Part shown: piece after piece, positions 33,201 through 45,199 of the stretch | Layout of the letters: each line of letters starts with the position of its first letter | How positions within the stretch are numbered: position 1 is the first letter of the stretch | Assembly (NCBI GenBank): GCA_963693305.1 | Contig: OY855913.1 | Span: 23,990,114-24,054,113, forward strand | Length of the DNA: 64,000 nucleotides | Origin: Meandrina meandrites | Taxonomy: Eukaryota; Cnidaria; Anthozoa; Scleractinia; Meandrinidae | Direction: 5' to 3' | The notes under the pieces: generated by a model | What the model saw: the letters and a program-made list of their open reading frames with translations, nothing else | What the model was told of the DNA's origin: nothing | The model's database searches: none | Program-made: the position numbers and the translations under genes

Positions 33201-35107
33201 TAAAGCCAGCTCTTCGGTTGAACCATAGACGTTCGATCCGTCGACGTAGGCTGTTATTACGTTACTGTGCTCCCGGCATCCCAGTTTGCAGTCGACTGAT
33301 GGCTTGTGCGGCGCATCTCTCTCCACCTCCATGAAGTGAACACCCCTGGACCTAAACACGACGTCATTAAATGGAACTTGAATGTTGATACACTCCGGGT
33401 TAGGGTTTTCGGGCTCGCAGTTAAGACCCTGTGCCTCTGCCAGAGTAATATCATGGTCCATGAACTGTCCCCAGTTCATAGTCAAGTGAGCCAGGATCTT
33501 GGAGTCAGGATTTGAGCGGTCTTCATTGCTTCCATGGACAAAACGACTTACGTCTCTCGCGTTCGGCAACTCTTTTCCACTTTTCGCTGTGCGAAGTGTC
33601 GAGACACAGTCTCCATAATCAGCTGGCAAAAGGCGCAAGAACACATCTCCGACAGATCCCCAAAGAGGATTATCAAGATTGTTACATCTTCCATCGATTC
33701 TTCGGTATGGAGCAACGTCTCCAGGCTTGCATTTCACTTCTTCTTCAACGTAGTGAAAACTTTTCGCAATTTCGAGTACCTTCTGCTTGCACTGCCGGAC
33801 TTTCTTTTTACTAAAAGTGGAGGATACAAAGGTTGCTGACGTTAATTAAGCTTGGCTCCATTTTGCCCAAATTTTAGCGAACCACAATAGCCCAATTCCG
33901 ACATATTAAAATTGTAACTTGGCTCCGAGGCTTGGCGGAATAAAAAAACAAAGGTCAAAACAAAGTATATCACATCGAGGTCTTACCAGCCGCTGTTCGG
34001 GGAATGAGCCCGTGCTACTCTCCATCTCTCGGCGAGGAACAAAGATCGGACTCGAGTGAGCGGCGGAAATCTAGCCTAGGTCTAGAGGTGAACAGATTTT
34101 TTCTTTTGTTTTATTCCCCCAAGCCTCATAGCCAAGTTAGGATTTTAATATATCGGAAGTGGCCTACTATTCCAACCCTTAAACCCCTAAAAAATCTAGC
34201 TCGATTAAAATCTCCTAGACATTCCATTCTGTAAATTATATTAGTAATTCGACGTCCTTTAGAGTTATACATGGTCACATGAAGACGTTTATAAGTATTT
34301 GAAAGAGATTTTTTTTAGAAATGTTTAATGCGAAAATTATGACATTTAAGACGAAGCACTATGAAAGCCTCATCGAAAACAAACGTATATATAAAGGTAT
34401 TCCTGTACAGACACTGTTTTGATATGATACGATAGAATCTTCATTTCTAAAACCGCCAAAGGGAGCGATAGTTGGCTAGAGAAATTGGGAATTCGCGAAC
34501 ATCGGGTGTTTAAATTACATTGTTTGACTTTGTAAAGCAAATCCAAGGAAACGACTTTTGGTTCAAGAGAGATTTCACTGTATGCTACTATTGTGGTAGT
34601 TTGCTTTTATACTCACTCGCTTAAACTTGGGTCGATGCTCAATTTCCCAATAATCTCGGCTTTTTCACAAATTTTTCTTAAGACACACGCGCTGCAGATT
34701 TCACTTCGTCTTGCCTCCAGCCACGAGAGGTCATCTATGATAGATTTTTTTCCATGCTGCAGAATCTGGTAGAGTTTCCTCAGCGCCTTAGCGTACTCTT
34801 CATGCTTTTCCTTTACCTCCTTTTCAAGTACTTTTGTTTTGCCTTCCAACTTGCATGCAGCCACTATAAGCTTGTACTCATTTTCGACGTCGACGCTAAC
34901 GTCTTCCGCTTTTTCATTGAGCGCATGCCTGACATTCAAGTCATCCAACTTGTTCATTTCATCGGTCATCTCTTCCAATGTCTCCTTTTCCGTTTCGGAT
35001 GGGTATGGGTCATCAATGACGAATGATGACGTCAGCCCAATGCCCAGGACTAACACAATAGCCAAACCATTAAGGAAACGGCCCGTCATGCTGACTAAAG
35101 AAGACAT
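27276..35107 (-). CDS. Animal heme peroxidase A (secreted), 6 exons, 789 aa
   Basis: Exons in transcript order are 35107-34617, 33810-33038, 32530-32352, 31073-30760, 29105-28852 and 27634-27276. All junctions are GT-AG and phase-consistent. A signal peptide (about 1-28) is followed by a helical, Lys/Glu-rich extension to about residue 190, then the peroxidase domain. Key residues are WGQFMDHD with distal His283 and the heme-linking Asp, DGSNVYGS (calcium loop), catalytic Arg416 and heme-ester-type Glu419 (RTNEN), REHNRIA, proximal His520 in YRFGHS, and NIQRGRERG. All residues needed for peroxidase chemistry appear present, so an H2O2-using secreted peroxidase (peroxinectin/MPO-like) is likely. 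The last codon and stop fall in a MITE terminal repeat. A strong CAG|GTACGT donor lies just before the stop, so a further exon cannot be excluded. Confidence 0.85.
27767..27936. repeat. Inverted ends around a 25-bp G run, peroxidase A flank/intron
   Basis: ACCTGTCAGG at the left and CCTGACAGGT at the right face each other around a G-run at 27816-27840. It is probably a small TIR element within peroxidase A intron 5. Confidence 0.5.
28670..28800 (-). repeat. Transposon end fragment in peroxidase A intron 5
   Basis: A segment reading GGCGGCGGCAGAGAAGGGGG on the minus strand followed by CCCCCTCTCC-type sequence looks like one terminus of a hAT-like repeat. The other end is not seen. Confidence 0.35.
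29619..30091. mobile_element. hAT-like MITE with perfect 8-bp target duplication
   Basis: The ends CCCGGGGAGGGGGGGC and the C-run ending CCCGGG are inverted, with ACTCCCATA and TATGGGAGT just inside. TTCACACA abuts both sides (29611-29618 and 30092-30099), an exact 8-bp duplication as made by hAT transposases. Internal ATAGGGT motifs repeat several times. It sits in peroxidase A intron 4. Confidence 0.85.
31553..31908. mobile_element. TIR MITE with CTATAAAAATGAC inverted arms
   Basis: Arms of about 40 bp, starting with CCTGGGGGG / CCCAGGGG and sharing ACTCCCCTATAAAAATGAC, face each other. It belongs to the same broad C/G-ended group as 29619-30091. It lies in peroxidase A intron 3 and appears to split a SINE. 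Confidence 0.75.
31910..31985 (-). repeat. tRNA-derived SINE head
   Basis: On the minus strand, GGGAGATGCAGTGGACTAGC, then TGGTTAGTGCGTTGGATTCC, and a B-box-like GGATCGAACGT resemble a tRNA-derived Pol III promoter. The likely tail (TTGTGTCCTTGATAAGACAA) is on the other side of the MITE at 31553-31908. Confidence 0.5.
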
Positions 35108-35395
35108 ATATGCGTAAGTAAAATAGCTGGGAACTAGCTGACGTTCAAATTGTAAAAATTAACATTGTTTTTTTTTTTCAAAAAAAAAAGAGAAGAGCAT
35201 AAAAATTCTGCTCAATAGCGTTCATTTGTACCACCACAGTTTCATCTTGACCTCAAAGTTATGCAATAAGCAGCTACACACATTCGAAAATATGCTTAGT
35301 GGTGCAATACTAAAAATGCTCCACGATAGAATATTGCTCTCAACAACTTTTATGGAAAATCCCATCTTAATGTTTCATCCACAGACACGTTTTAC

Positions 35396-35590
35396 AGTGG
35401 CGAATACAGATTTGTTTGGGGGGGGGGATGTATTAAGTGGGTAGCAAGCCCCCCTAAGTCGGCACCACAAAATAAAACTAAACACATTAAAATAGACAAA
35501 AAGGACGGTTCTAGGTAAAATAAGATAACATTTTTGCTTCATCCACTCCCTTCCCCCTTAGAATATTCTGGATCCCCCCCCCCCCCCCCG
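35396..35590. repeat. Degraded hAT-like repeat
   Basis: The left edge CAGTGGCGAATACAG resembles the CAGTGGCGGATCCAG terminus. The right side shows CTGGATCCCCCC and a C-run but lacks the last bases of the inverted end. Confidence 0.4.
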
Positions 35591-35807
35591 GTGTCATATA
35601 CAAGTACTGCAGATAAAGTTAACGTTGAAACACTTTGTTTTACAGTATAATAAAACTAAAATTGTCACATGAAAGGGTTTTACAGCCCTCTGTTAGAAAG
35701 TAAACTCTTGACGGTTTTACATGCATTCGCGCTTTCATTCGAATGGACAACGAGGTTTTGCATACACTACACACTAAAGAGTTATAATCACTTTACGACA
35801 CAAATAA

Positions 35808-36300
35808 TATCATAATACACGAAAGTACAGCTCAATAGCTTTCACTTGAATGATCACACACAGGTTTCATCCACAGACTTAAAAGTTAGAACCTCCCTGT
35901 TCATCACAATAAACAGTACCACATGAAAGTACTGCGCAGCAGCTTTCATTTCAAGTGTAACACACTAGGGCTTCATCCACAGACTGAAAAGTTAGAACCA
36001 CCTTGAACAGCATAATAAACAGTACCATATGAAAGTACTGCTCAATAGCTTTCATTTGAATGGTCACACACTAGGGTTTCATCAACAGACTAAAAGATAG
36101 AACCACCTTGTAGAGCGTAATAAACAGTACCACATGAAAGTACTGCTCAATAGCTTTCATTTGAATGGTCACACACTAGGGTTTCATCAACAGACTAAAA
36201 GATAGAACCACCTTGTAGAGCGTAATAAACAGTACCACATGAAAGTACTGCTCAATAGCTTTCATTTGAATGGTCACACACTAGGGTTTCATCCATAGAG
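35808..36300 (+). repeat. 105-bp tandem repeat array upstream of peroxidase A
   Basis: Units run from CATGAAAGTACTG through AATAGCTTTCATTTGAATGG to AATAAACAGTACC. The AAACAGTACC anchor occurs at 35911, 36017, 36122 and 36227. Two neighbouring units (about 36027-36131 and 36132-36236) differ at a single base. Diverged pieces extend towards 35220. Non-coding. Confidence 0.9.
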
Positions 36301-36785
36301 TTAGACCGCAGCAAGCATCCCGTTTTTTGTTCCCGAAATCCTACGCGCGATGGGAACTGAGTTAAAATTAAATAATGATAAAAAGCCACACTGACGATCC
36401 ATAAATTAAACTGATGATACTTTAAGTGCCTAGCTCTGCTGGACTAGCAACTTCACACATCGAGAACGAACGACGTTTTTTAAGCTAGTAGGCTTGATTG
36501 ATATCGGTGTTACCATAGCAACAGTGACAACGTCAAGTAGTTTCCATATCACTGGCCAATTTTCTTCACATCTAGACCTAAACTCTTGAAACGACCCAAT
36601 TTAATTTATGAGGCAAAAAACCTTTTCCGAAAATTTATTTGAGTAATATACTGTATATTAGTATCCTTGCGAACGACTACATAGTTATGCCAGTGGTATG
36701 CGATGGTGTAGGTTTTCTTTTTACCGTCTTTGAGGTCAAGCAACATAATATTCTCCTTGGTTACGCGAACAGGCCACGCGCTCAA

Positions 36786-36832
36786 CGATACGATCGCGAA
36801 ACGATACGATACGATTCGTTACGATACGATAA
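36786..36832. repeat. ACGATACGAT simple repeat
   Basis: A run of imperfect ACGATACGATACG units. Confidence 0.75.
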
Positions 36833-39099
36833 TTGTATTCAGACACGACATTTTTATCAGCCATTTTAAAATTGTCATCAACCATAACAAGCCAGTGACG
36901 ATTGAAGTGTACTCGTTTCGACACTAATCGTAGCTACGGTTATTCCATATTTTATAGCATTTTATACAAAGGATTTAATTTGCTAAACATTTAGTCGCCC
37001 GCCTTTCTTGCTGGGTTTTATGTTTCTTTTCATCCGTGGTGAGTAAAAAGATTATGGTAATTGGGCGGTGTCCCTTTATGACGCATGTTCTTGGTTCACT
37101 GATTAAATTTCAGTTCTCCTGACTGATTTACATACATTGCTCTCAATGCTTGTCTTGAGAATTTGGTCATTTATCAAGGCAGCATTCATTTGTGATGACG
37201 TTTTCAATTCTCATCACTTGTGCGCGTGACAATGATAAGGGCTTGTGTAACGGAGTTTTCAACAGCCAAAAATATTATTTTGTGTCGTAGGAAACCTAAA
37301 AACAATGGTACATTTTTGTTAACAGTTGCTATGTTGGAGCACTGTAACAGCTAACAAGCGCCTTTGACTGCAGTTGTCTTGGATGAAAATGGATTACAAC
37401 ATGAAAAATTGAGTTGTTTCCGTGCGTATTCAAAGAATCGATATTTATAGCTGTGGTTTGATTTCTCTACGCAACTAAGGTCAGATGAAGGTGGACAGAG
37501 GCCACCGAAAATTTAGTGTTGAAAACCTACAATAGATCGGATGAATCATTCTAGTGAAAATAAGGTCAGTAAGGTTAGATCTTTCTTTGGATGTTGTATT
37601 TTTAATGGGTTAAGTCGCCTACCACTAATTTCAGACATGTTTAAAATTCCCGTGACATTGCTCCTTTAAGACTCTTTAACGAGAAGCAAGTTGCTAAGAA
37701 CTTTTGGTAATTTCAGGGTTCTAAATTTAGCCAGGTTCTGGTCATTACGAAAACAAAGAAAGTCATTCCTCGATCGAGTGAAAGTCTCATCTCGGCTGTA
37801 AGACATTCAGAAAAGTTTGCTTTAGCTCGCACGTGGTCTCTAACGGGCTTGTGAATATTTTGCTCTCAATTGCAAACTGACGTCATTGCGAGCTAATTAT
37901 TTTCTCTAACTTGGTTTGTTTTCTGAAAACAGTCGTCAGCAGCAGGTATTTAGAGCAAATCAAGCACGTTTTGAAGCTTTACAGAAAAAAAAAAACGGAT
38001 TTTTTAAGTATACATGGATTCCGGTTGTTTTCCACGTCGAATTTGGATTTTGAATTCCTTCTCCCAAAATCATGAAAACGTCGATCTCCCGCCAGCCCTT
38101 GTGATCTTAACAACAGCCGGGTGTTTTTCTATTCCTACTGACGTAACCATAACGTTGATCAGAATTAAGGTTGAAACAAGTGCGATATCAGCGTTTGTGT
38201 CTATTAGAGACCTAATGTGGCTTTGTGTGTTTAAGCACTTAGAACTATTGTTTTCTTCCAGTAAACAGGAAAAATTTTTTGCATAATCAAGATTGGTTTT
38301 ATTCATGTTTGATGTATTGTGAATTGTTCGCTGTTCATTTTTCTGCTGGTCCCAAGGGAGCAAAATGCATAAAAAAAACAAGTCTAAGAAACCTCAAGCT
38401 GTTTAATACCGTTGTATATGAATAACGAAAAGTACTTAAGAACGGTTGCTCTGTTTCTTAAAACGTTCCACACGACTTATTGTCGGTTCGCTATTGAATT
38501 AGTTAGACTCGAAAGCGGAATTTCTTTTCTTAGCTAGCTCTGAAGCCTGGATCCTGCCTTGAATGTTCATGATTAAATAACATCTCTGTAACACTTCAAT
38601 GCCACTAGAAGCAAATAAACAGTTGACGGAACAAAACAGAGAATATTATCCTAGTGAACTAGGCCTGCATGTTATGTTGATGTACCAATAAATTCTCCGA
38701 ACTTAGCATAAAAAAGAAGTATGGTTATTAGGTAAAGAGAATTTCTATGCTGTGCTTGCTGTCACAATGGCTCTCTGTTATGGTGAATTGAGAAGAGAAC
38801 GAAACATGGAAAGATTATTTCTTAGTTTGCTTTTGCGCTGAAAATCAAGTGTAATTCAAAAGCGCTTTTCAAGCAAAATTCCGTTCCAATAAAAGAAAGG
38901 CCTCAAACTACCACTAATTAACAGAGCTATGTACAAAAATATTTCCACGAGACGAATCGTTACGATTTAGGATCTGTCATAGATTAAGAGCTACAAACTT
39001 TACAAGGGATGCACAATCCGTGACGGAGTAGCCACTTTAAATATTACCTCAGATGCAAAGCTCTGAAAACTAGAAAAACGTCGAAAAGAAATTGCGTTT

Positions 39100-39362
39100 T
39101 TGCATGTGTACATATTAATTATTATCAGTAAAAGATTACAGTGTAATTCTTTATGTTTGAAAGCGCAGTGAACGAAATTTGTTTTAGTGGATTCTATCGG
39201 TAACTTATGGCGAGATTAAATAACGTCTTTTTACAGGCTAGCACCAAGGAAAAATTCGAAATGAAATGTGCGCATATTAATTGTTATTATTTATACTAAA
39301 GGATTACCGTGTAATTATTTATGTTTTGAAGTGCAGGGACGAAATTTTCTTTAGCGGAGCTT
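39100..39362 (+). repeat. Diverged local duplication, unit about 165 bp
   Basis: The order CATATTAATT, TAAA(A/G)GATTAC, GTGTAATT, TTTATGTTT and ACGAAATTT occurs at 39108-39185 and again at 39275-39350. Old and non-coding. Confidence 0.6.
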
Positions 39363-41913
39363 TGGAAGCTCCATGTACGTAGGTAGTTTACATCGTTATA
39401 AACAAGCAGAAAAACGTAGTGAAATTAGGTTGTAGAGCTTTAGCGTACGAATCTTTAACTTGAAAGATGTCTAATTAACTGACTGGGCGTTTACTAATAA
39501 GAGCTCTGGTTCATTCTTACCTGCAAAGTGAGCCGTTGAAGAGAATACTGCACAAGTCTGCTCTTGCTGAAATCCACTCTTCAACTTAAGCCCAACTAGT
39601 TTAAATTGCTGGTTTTATACCGACAACCCGGAACTTTTCTGGAGTCCATTATCAGCGCTTTTGTGTTGTGACTATTCACACAATAAAACTCATTTGAATT
39701 ATTCAATTAATCGTGGGCGAAACAAGTCACCGCTGAAGGACATACGCACGCAAATTGTGTCAAGAGGTCCCCGAACACACTGTGCAAATATTAAAGAAAC
39801 GCACTTCCTTAGTTTAACGGTTTCCTTGAAACTATCACAAATTAAGTGTAATACGATTTGTAAGACGTAGTGTAAATGTTTGGGAGGGAGTCTAATAGGT
39901 TGTTTTTCATGTTATTTGTCTATTTTGTGGTCGTCATCCATGGATAGTTTTTCCGGGGTGAAGGTGTATTGTTGACGTACAGAGCTAGTTTGAGAAACCG
40001 TTGGATGCCGCAAATTCAACCAAATATTTTGATTTTTTCAATAATCCAAATTATTGACATCTGCACCTTTCAAGTTTGCCGTTGTTTCGAGAATGAATTC
40101 GGTAGAACAGTTTGCCTTCATTGGCATACCACGGCAATAGCAATTTCGTGTCCAAAACCCGCAAGTTGAGCATTGTTTGGGATTCTAAAAAGAGCTTAAT
40201 AGCTGAAGAGAGATCTTTGTTTGGACGTTTCGGGTGAGTGACACTTGCGTAAATGAGCAGCAAAAAAGGAAAAAACCTATAATTTTTAAATTACTTTAGC
40301 TTGGAGCATATGTATTTTAATTTCTTGTAAAAATCGAAACGGAATTTGTTACTTTAAAAATAATCACGACTTTTGTAAGAAAGTCGAATAAAGGATGTCT
40401 GAAAAAGTTTTACGTTGCAAATAATTTTTGTTTTGTAATAGATTTTGTTTTATTGGAACGAATATCAATAATGATCTGTTGTAGTGCTAAAACAGAATGC
40501 GCATTGTTTTGATCGCAGCAAGAGCTTAGAAGCGTCCAGTCAACAGACAAAGAATACTCGTTTATTTTCTTGAGTAAGCCAATTTAAACTTGTATGTTTT
40601 CAAAATGAGTTTTGCTACATGCAATCGTTATCTCGTCATTGCTGTGTACTTTAAAATTTTAAAAGTCCAATTATTTTAATTAACGGAATAGTAAATGAGG
40701 TTAACACGATGCATTGTGCGAAAAGCAGTAATTTTCTTCATAAATCTCTACAAACCGCGAAAAAATGGCTAACAAAGCGAGGAATGGAGTTTGTAACACT
40801 TAACTCGAAACAGAACTTGGAAACTGTGTTGTATTCTCTCCCTCCCGACCCCTCTGAGAAAAGTTAGTCTCAAGATCAAATTTGAAGAATAGGAAATGAA
40901 ATGGATTAAATGATAACCAAGGAAAAGTGGAATGTTTCAATATGCGATAGCACTACTGGGAACTCTTAGTTTATAATCGTTCTATCGTTGCGTTGAACTT
41001 TATAACAATGTGGCTATTTGATCCATTAGTACACCATTGGGTGTCCGGAATTTTTTCCTGTTTCGGGAACAAGTAATATCAGCTCCGGCAATGTGATATT
41101 CGCCTTGCTTACTATAGGTTTCACATTGAGCAAAAAGCTGCCCGGAGTGAATTTATAAAACACTGATGTTTTAAATTGTTGGAAATGGGGCAAGTATTAA
41201 ATTGTCCAAACCCCGAACATGTCCACCTGTATAATTCAGAAATTTAAAAAATGTGTTCTTTCATATGCATATTTCATCATTATTGCTATAATTAGACAAT
41301 ATAGCTCTATGCTGTATGCTAATAGTAAAGATGTTTCAGTCCTAATTCTTGTACTGAGAAGATTTTTCGGCATTAGAAAAACGTACCGTTTCTCTGTAAG
41401 GACTTCTTTAAAGTAATACAGTGGATAGAGGTTGTCACTGCTTTAGAGGTTTTTCGCGTGCTGCAAAGCGGAATTAGATCATTTGCCGCACTTGAGCATC
41501 AATTGAAACTTTCCGCATTCACCAGGTGACAAACAAACACAAAACGCTGAAAAAACAGTATTATAACATGTGTTACAAAAGCTTACCGGTTAATATGGCA
41601 AAAAAAACTTACATAACCACACAAAGTGTACTGTGATATTATTATTAAAATCTGGATATAATTGTCAAGGCATAGGTCATGTGTTTATAAAAACCTCTTT
41701 TGATCTACAGACATGTTCTTTATCGTTTCTTTTTTCCGCTTTCGTCTAAAACTGATGCCTCAGGGCGTGATTAAGTAAGGCGACAAGAATAACGTGCAAT
41801 ACAAATGAAAACTTAACCTGTCCTGCAATTATCAGAATAAAACTATATTCGAAGACATAAAAGTTATTGTTATAAGTTGTAAGTTAGAGATACTGAAAAA
41901 TATTTTGTTGTTT

Positions 41914-41954
41914 GTTTGTGTTTGTGTTTGTGTTTGTGTTTGTGTTTGTGTTTG
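41914..41954 (+). repeat. (TTTGTG)n microsatellite
   Basis: About seven consecutive TTTGTG units. Confidence 0.9.
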
Positions 41955-42980
41955 TTAGATGTTTGTTGTGCTGTTAGTATCCATGGTGGCTGCATGTGGT
42001 TTTATGCGGGTTCTCGGGCTATAAACCTCTTAGACCAAAAACCACGAAATGCTTATCCTAAATGAAAGTCGCGGAAGTCCTTTCATGTTGGTCTGTGGAG
42101 AGTTTGTGGGTCTTCATATTTAAGCCACGAACGTAAAACTACATATCGTGGGAAAGTAAAACATTGCCGATTATTTATTGTGCTTGTTGCTATGGCTCGC
42201 TAAAGGTACAAAGGTCAGTGATCTTATTTGATAAAATTGTCCCGTACTGATTGCGATATCTTTGTAACGGTACTATAGTTGGAGGAATTTATTTATATCA
42301 AGCCAACTTTCCTTGGGGATCACTTCCTTAATTCCCACAACATGAATGCGTGACACTGCAGAGAGAAATAAAAGACGCTATAACGCTTAGGGCTCGCACA
42401 CCACGGCTGGAATTCTTGACCAATCACAAACAAGCTAGAATACAACCGTCGAATACAACCGTATTCGACGCGGCTCTAAATCAGAACTATTGACTGTTTT
42501 TTTTCCTCACATTATTATACTGGCCCTGACGATGACTAGCTATTGGCCAATGGATATTTTTTGCCCTTCTACCGTTGTACCAGCCTTGCAATCAATTAGG
42601 CTATTTGATTAAACGTGTTCTGTTTAAAAAAAAATGCCATTATGTTAACTTCGTCAACAAAAACTTACGTGGTACGTGACTTTAAGGATAAATAAGCGGA
42701 TTTAACACATAAGCTTTAATTACTGCATGCGTAGGCCCAATCGCGATGTGTCGAGCTAATATCTTTTATAATCGCATAATTTACGTTCAACGATATTAAC
42801 TCTGTGATTTGAGTGCACCTGTTCCCGGCAGAATTGACGCAATAATCTGTAGGCGGACTTATAACGTTATGCGTAGGACTGAATTTACGCTAAACGGTTT
42901 AAACTACGCATTTGATTTGATTGCATTAGTTCAGCTGTTAACTTGTTTTCTTTTTTAGATCAATAAACACGGGTATTTTA

Positions 42981-43068
42981 GAGGGTGTGCATGGGAGTGC
43001 TGGATTTTCAGCTATCAGTTAAAATTTAGGCCATTTCTCAGCTATCAGTTAACCCCATACACACCCTC
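42981..43068. repeat. Short TIR element, GAGGGTGTG ends
   Basis: GAGGGTGTGCATGGG (42981-42995) and CCCATACACACCCTC (43054-43068) are inverted with one mismatch. They enclose two copies of TTCAGCTATCAGTTAA-like sequence. Confidence 0.65.
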
Positions 43069-44772
43069 ATTTTAACTTTGACTGACATAATATCAACGCA
43101 ACGACGCATATATCTGTAGCTATCATGTACAACCCAACGGCTACCAGTGGTTCTGTTGCTACTATATGATATATTTTTGTTTTGAATAGCACTATTACCT
43201 GTTGCAGGATTAATTTAAAATGTTTCTAGCTCAGTATCAACACCAGTTGGAACGATGCTAATGACATTCATGTTTTCTGAGTTTTTGCTACCTTGTCAAA
43301 TCCGACATGTACGCGAGTTTGCGTCTAGTTTGTATAAAGCAAATGCTACGAAACCTTTTTACGTTTCATGAAGAAGTGAATTAAAAAAAAAAAAAACTGA
43401 GGTAAACTTGGTCTTCACAAACAAATATTTACCGAAACGACCGGTTGGTTGCCCACGGTGAATATGCTCATTGAATATGCTCAGTTTTAATGGGCGATCA
43501 ATACCGCAATGTCGCTGAGTTACGTAACCTTTGTCAAAATCAAACGTATCAAATAAAGCGGGTTACTAAAAAGTTGCTGATTGCTGATTAAGATAATCAT
43601 CAGCCACATTGGCAAAAGATAATAATTGTTGAACTAAGCTATAACGCTCTCTAAACAAAACAGTTTGCAGTATCAAGTGCTCAGAGTGATGGCTGTTCAA
43701 GCGCGAAGCTTGCAGTGAAATCTCTGATCGCGTGCAACTTGAATAATTCCCTTGTAACAGCAAATCTACTGAAGTTGATTATTGTCGTGATCAGCAGTTT
43801 TTTTTCCTCGTAAGTACGGACTAGCGACTGTTTCGGCTCTTTCTGTTATCGCAGTTCGTTTATCCAGCGAAGTATGAGGTGAGTTGTACTGAACTGATCA
43901 GTATTTCTCAATTTATTGTGAAAAAGATCTTGTTAAAAACGGTTGCCTTGGCGGCTGTTATATTTCGTGCCTTAAAAATCGTGCAGACCAGTTTAACACC
44001 AGTCTATGTTTTTTTCCCGCCAGATTATAAACTTTACCTACTTCACAGTGCACGGGACAGGAGTGTTGCAGCAAGCAAAGGCATAACGGTGGGGGGGGGG
44101 GGGGGGGGGGGGGGGAGGGAGTATGAAACTTTTGTAGCAGAATGTTGCGTAATGGAGACAGTAACTTGGTTAATGACGAATCACCTAAACTATGATGCAT
44201 ACCAGTTCTAACAGAATTTTTTTACGTAGTAGTGTTTCCTTTACCTGATCACAGTTGTTTCAGTGACGTTATTTCTACTCTGATATTATCTACGTCATTT
44301 CTCGTCCACTGTAGATAGTCTAAATACGTATGAAGTGCGTGAGGTTGTTTTACGTCACAGAGAGCACATCTTAGAAATTTTTAAAATTAGAATCCCTCTT
44401 AACCTTTCTCAATTATAACCTTTATTTAACTATTGCACGATTTTGAAAAAAAAAACGATTATAAAAAAAGATGATTATGTACAATCGTGACTGAGGGTCA
44501 GCCTCGAGTGGGTTCAAGTATGTATAACCAGCTTGACGACCGTTTTCCTGCCGTCTCGTAAATGTAGATCCGGCGCGCTGTGAATCCAACTTAGGACCCA
44601 ATCATGTTGTTTCCTGTGTGACAGTTAGAAAATTCTTCTTTACACAAGTCCGTTTATATTGCAGTACAAATATCTCGAATACTAGTATTAGGTATCACTT
44701 TTTACGACTCTTGCAATATGTACTTATTTTGGCGAGCTCAGGGGTGCACAAGTAAAAATACAAACACAAATG

Positions 44773-44999
44773 AGGCCCTGTTAGGGGGGGGGGGGGGGGG
44801 GGTCCTGTTATCCCTTATCCCTTTAATTTGGAGCACAGTTATCCCTTATCCCTGAAAGTATCAACAGCGTTATCCCCTATAAATTATCCCTTAAACTAAT
44901 CTTCTTATCCCTTATCCCTTGAATATTTTTCCCGTTATCCCTTATCCCCATAATTATTTTTCCTGTTATCCCTTATCCCCAAAACCCCTAACAGGGCCT
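44773..44999. mobile_element. MITE AGGCCCTGTTAGGGG, with empty site in the duplicate
   Basis: The ends AGGCCCTGTTAGGGG and CCCCTAACAGGGCCT are exact inverted copies. CACAAATG and CGCAAATA flank them, an 8-bp duplication with two changes, hAT-like. At the same place copy 2 reads CACAAATACCAGG without the insert. The interior repeats GTTATCCCTTATCCC about six times. Confidence 0.9.
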
Positions 45000-45155
45000 C
45001 GCAAATACAAGGAGACAGAACTGTACAGCGATAAAATGCTTTAAACCAAAATGTCTAATAAGAGATTTTAATGGTCCTGTAACCAGGTGGTTGATTCATG
45101 ATAGAAAATAAAAGCGTTACTCTGGCTTAAAAATGTGAAAATGTTAGCAAAATTT

Positions 45156-45199
45156 CGTTAAAGTTCTAACGTTTCGGCTAGAACTTCAGCCTTCATCAG
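45156..45199 (-). ncRNA. Hammerhead-ribozyme-like motif
   Basis: On the minus strand CTGATGA, a 4-bp stem GGCT/AGCC with loop GAAGTTCT, then GAAA and a 5-bp stem CGTTA/TAACG give the core order of a hammerhead. The UH dinucleotide expected after the last stem is not seen, and stem I is not obvious, so cleavage is doubtful. It lies in a segment absent from copy 2 of the duplication. Hammerheads of this kind occur in Penelope-like elements and retrozymes. Confidence 0.35.

Larger units (their letters stand above)
36301..42980. other. Long intergenic stretch poor in repeats
   Basis: No gene was recognised over 6.7 kb. Features are few: a CGATA-type simple repeat, a diverged local duplication and a (TTTGTG)n microsatellite. 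A minus-strand frame at 38070-38381 reads LIDTNADIALVS, which faintly recalls a retropepsin active site with the Gly lost, but this is weak. Confidence 0.4.

Noticed and set aside
38070..38381. LIDTNADIALVS resembling a retropepsin active site
   Set aside because: The catalytic Gly is replaced, no RT or integrase lies nearby, and the match is short.
43879..44211. 110-codon frame with a poly-Gly stretch
   Set aside because: It spans a G-run in the duplicated segment and is not kept open in copy 2.
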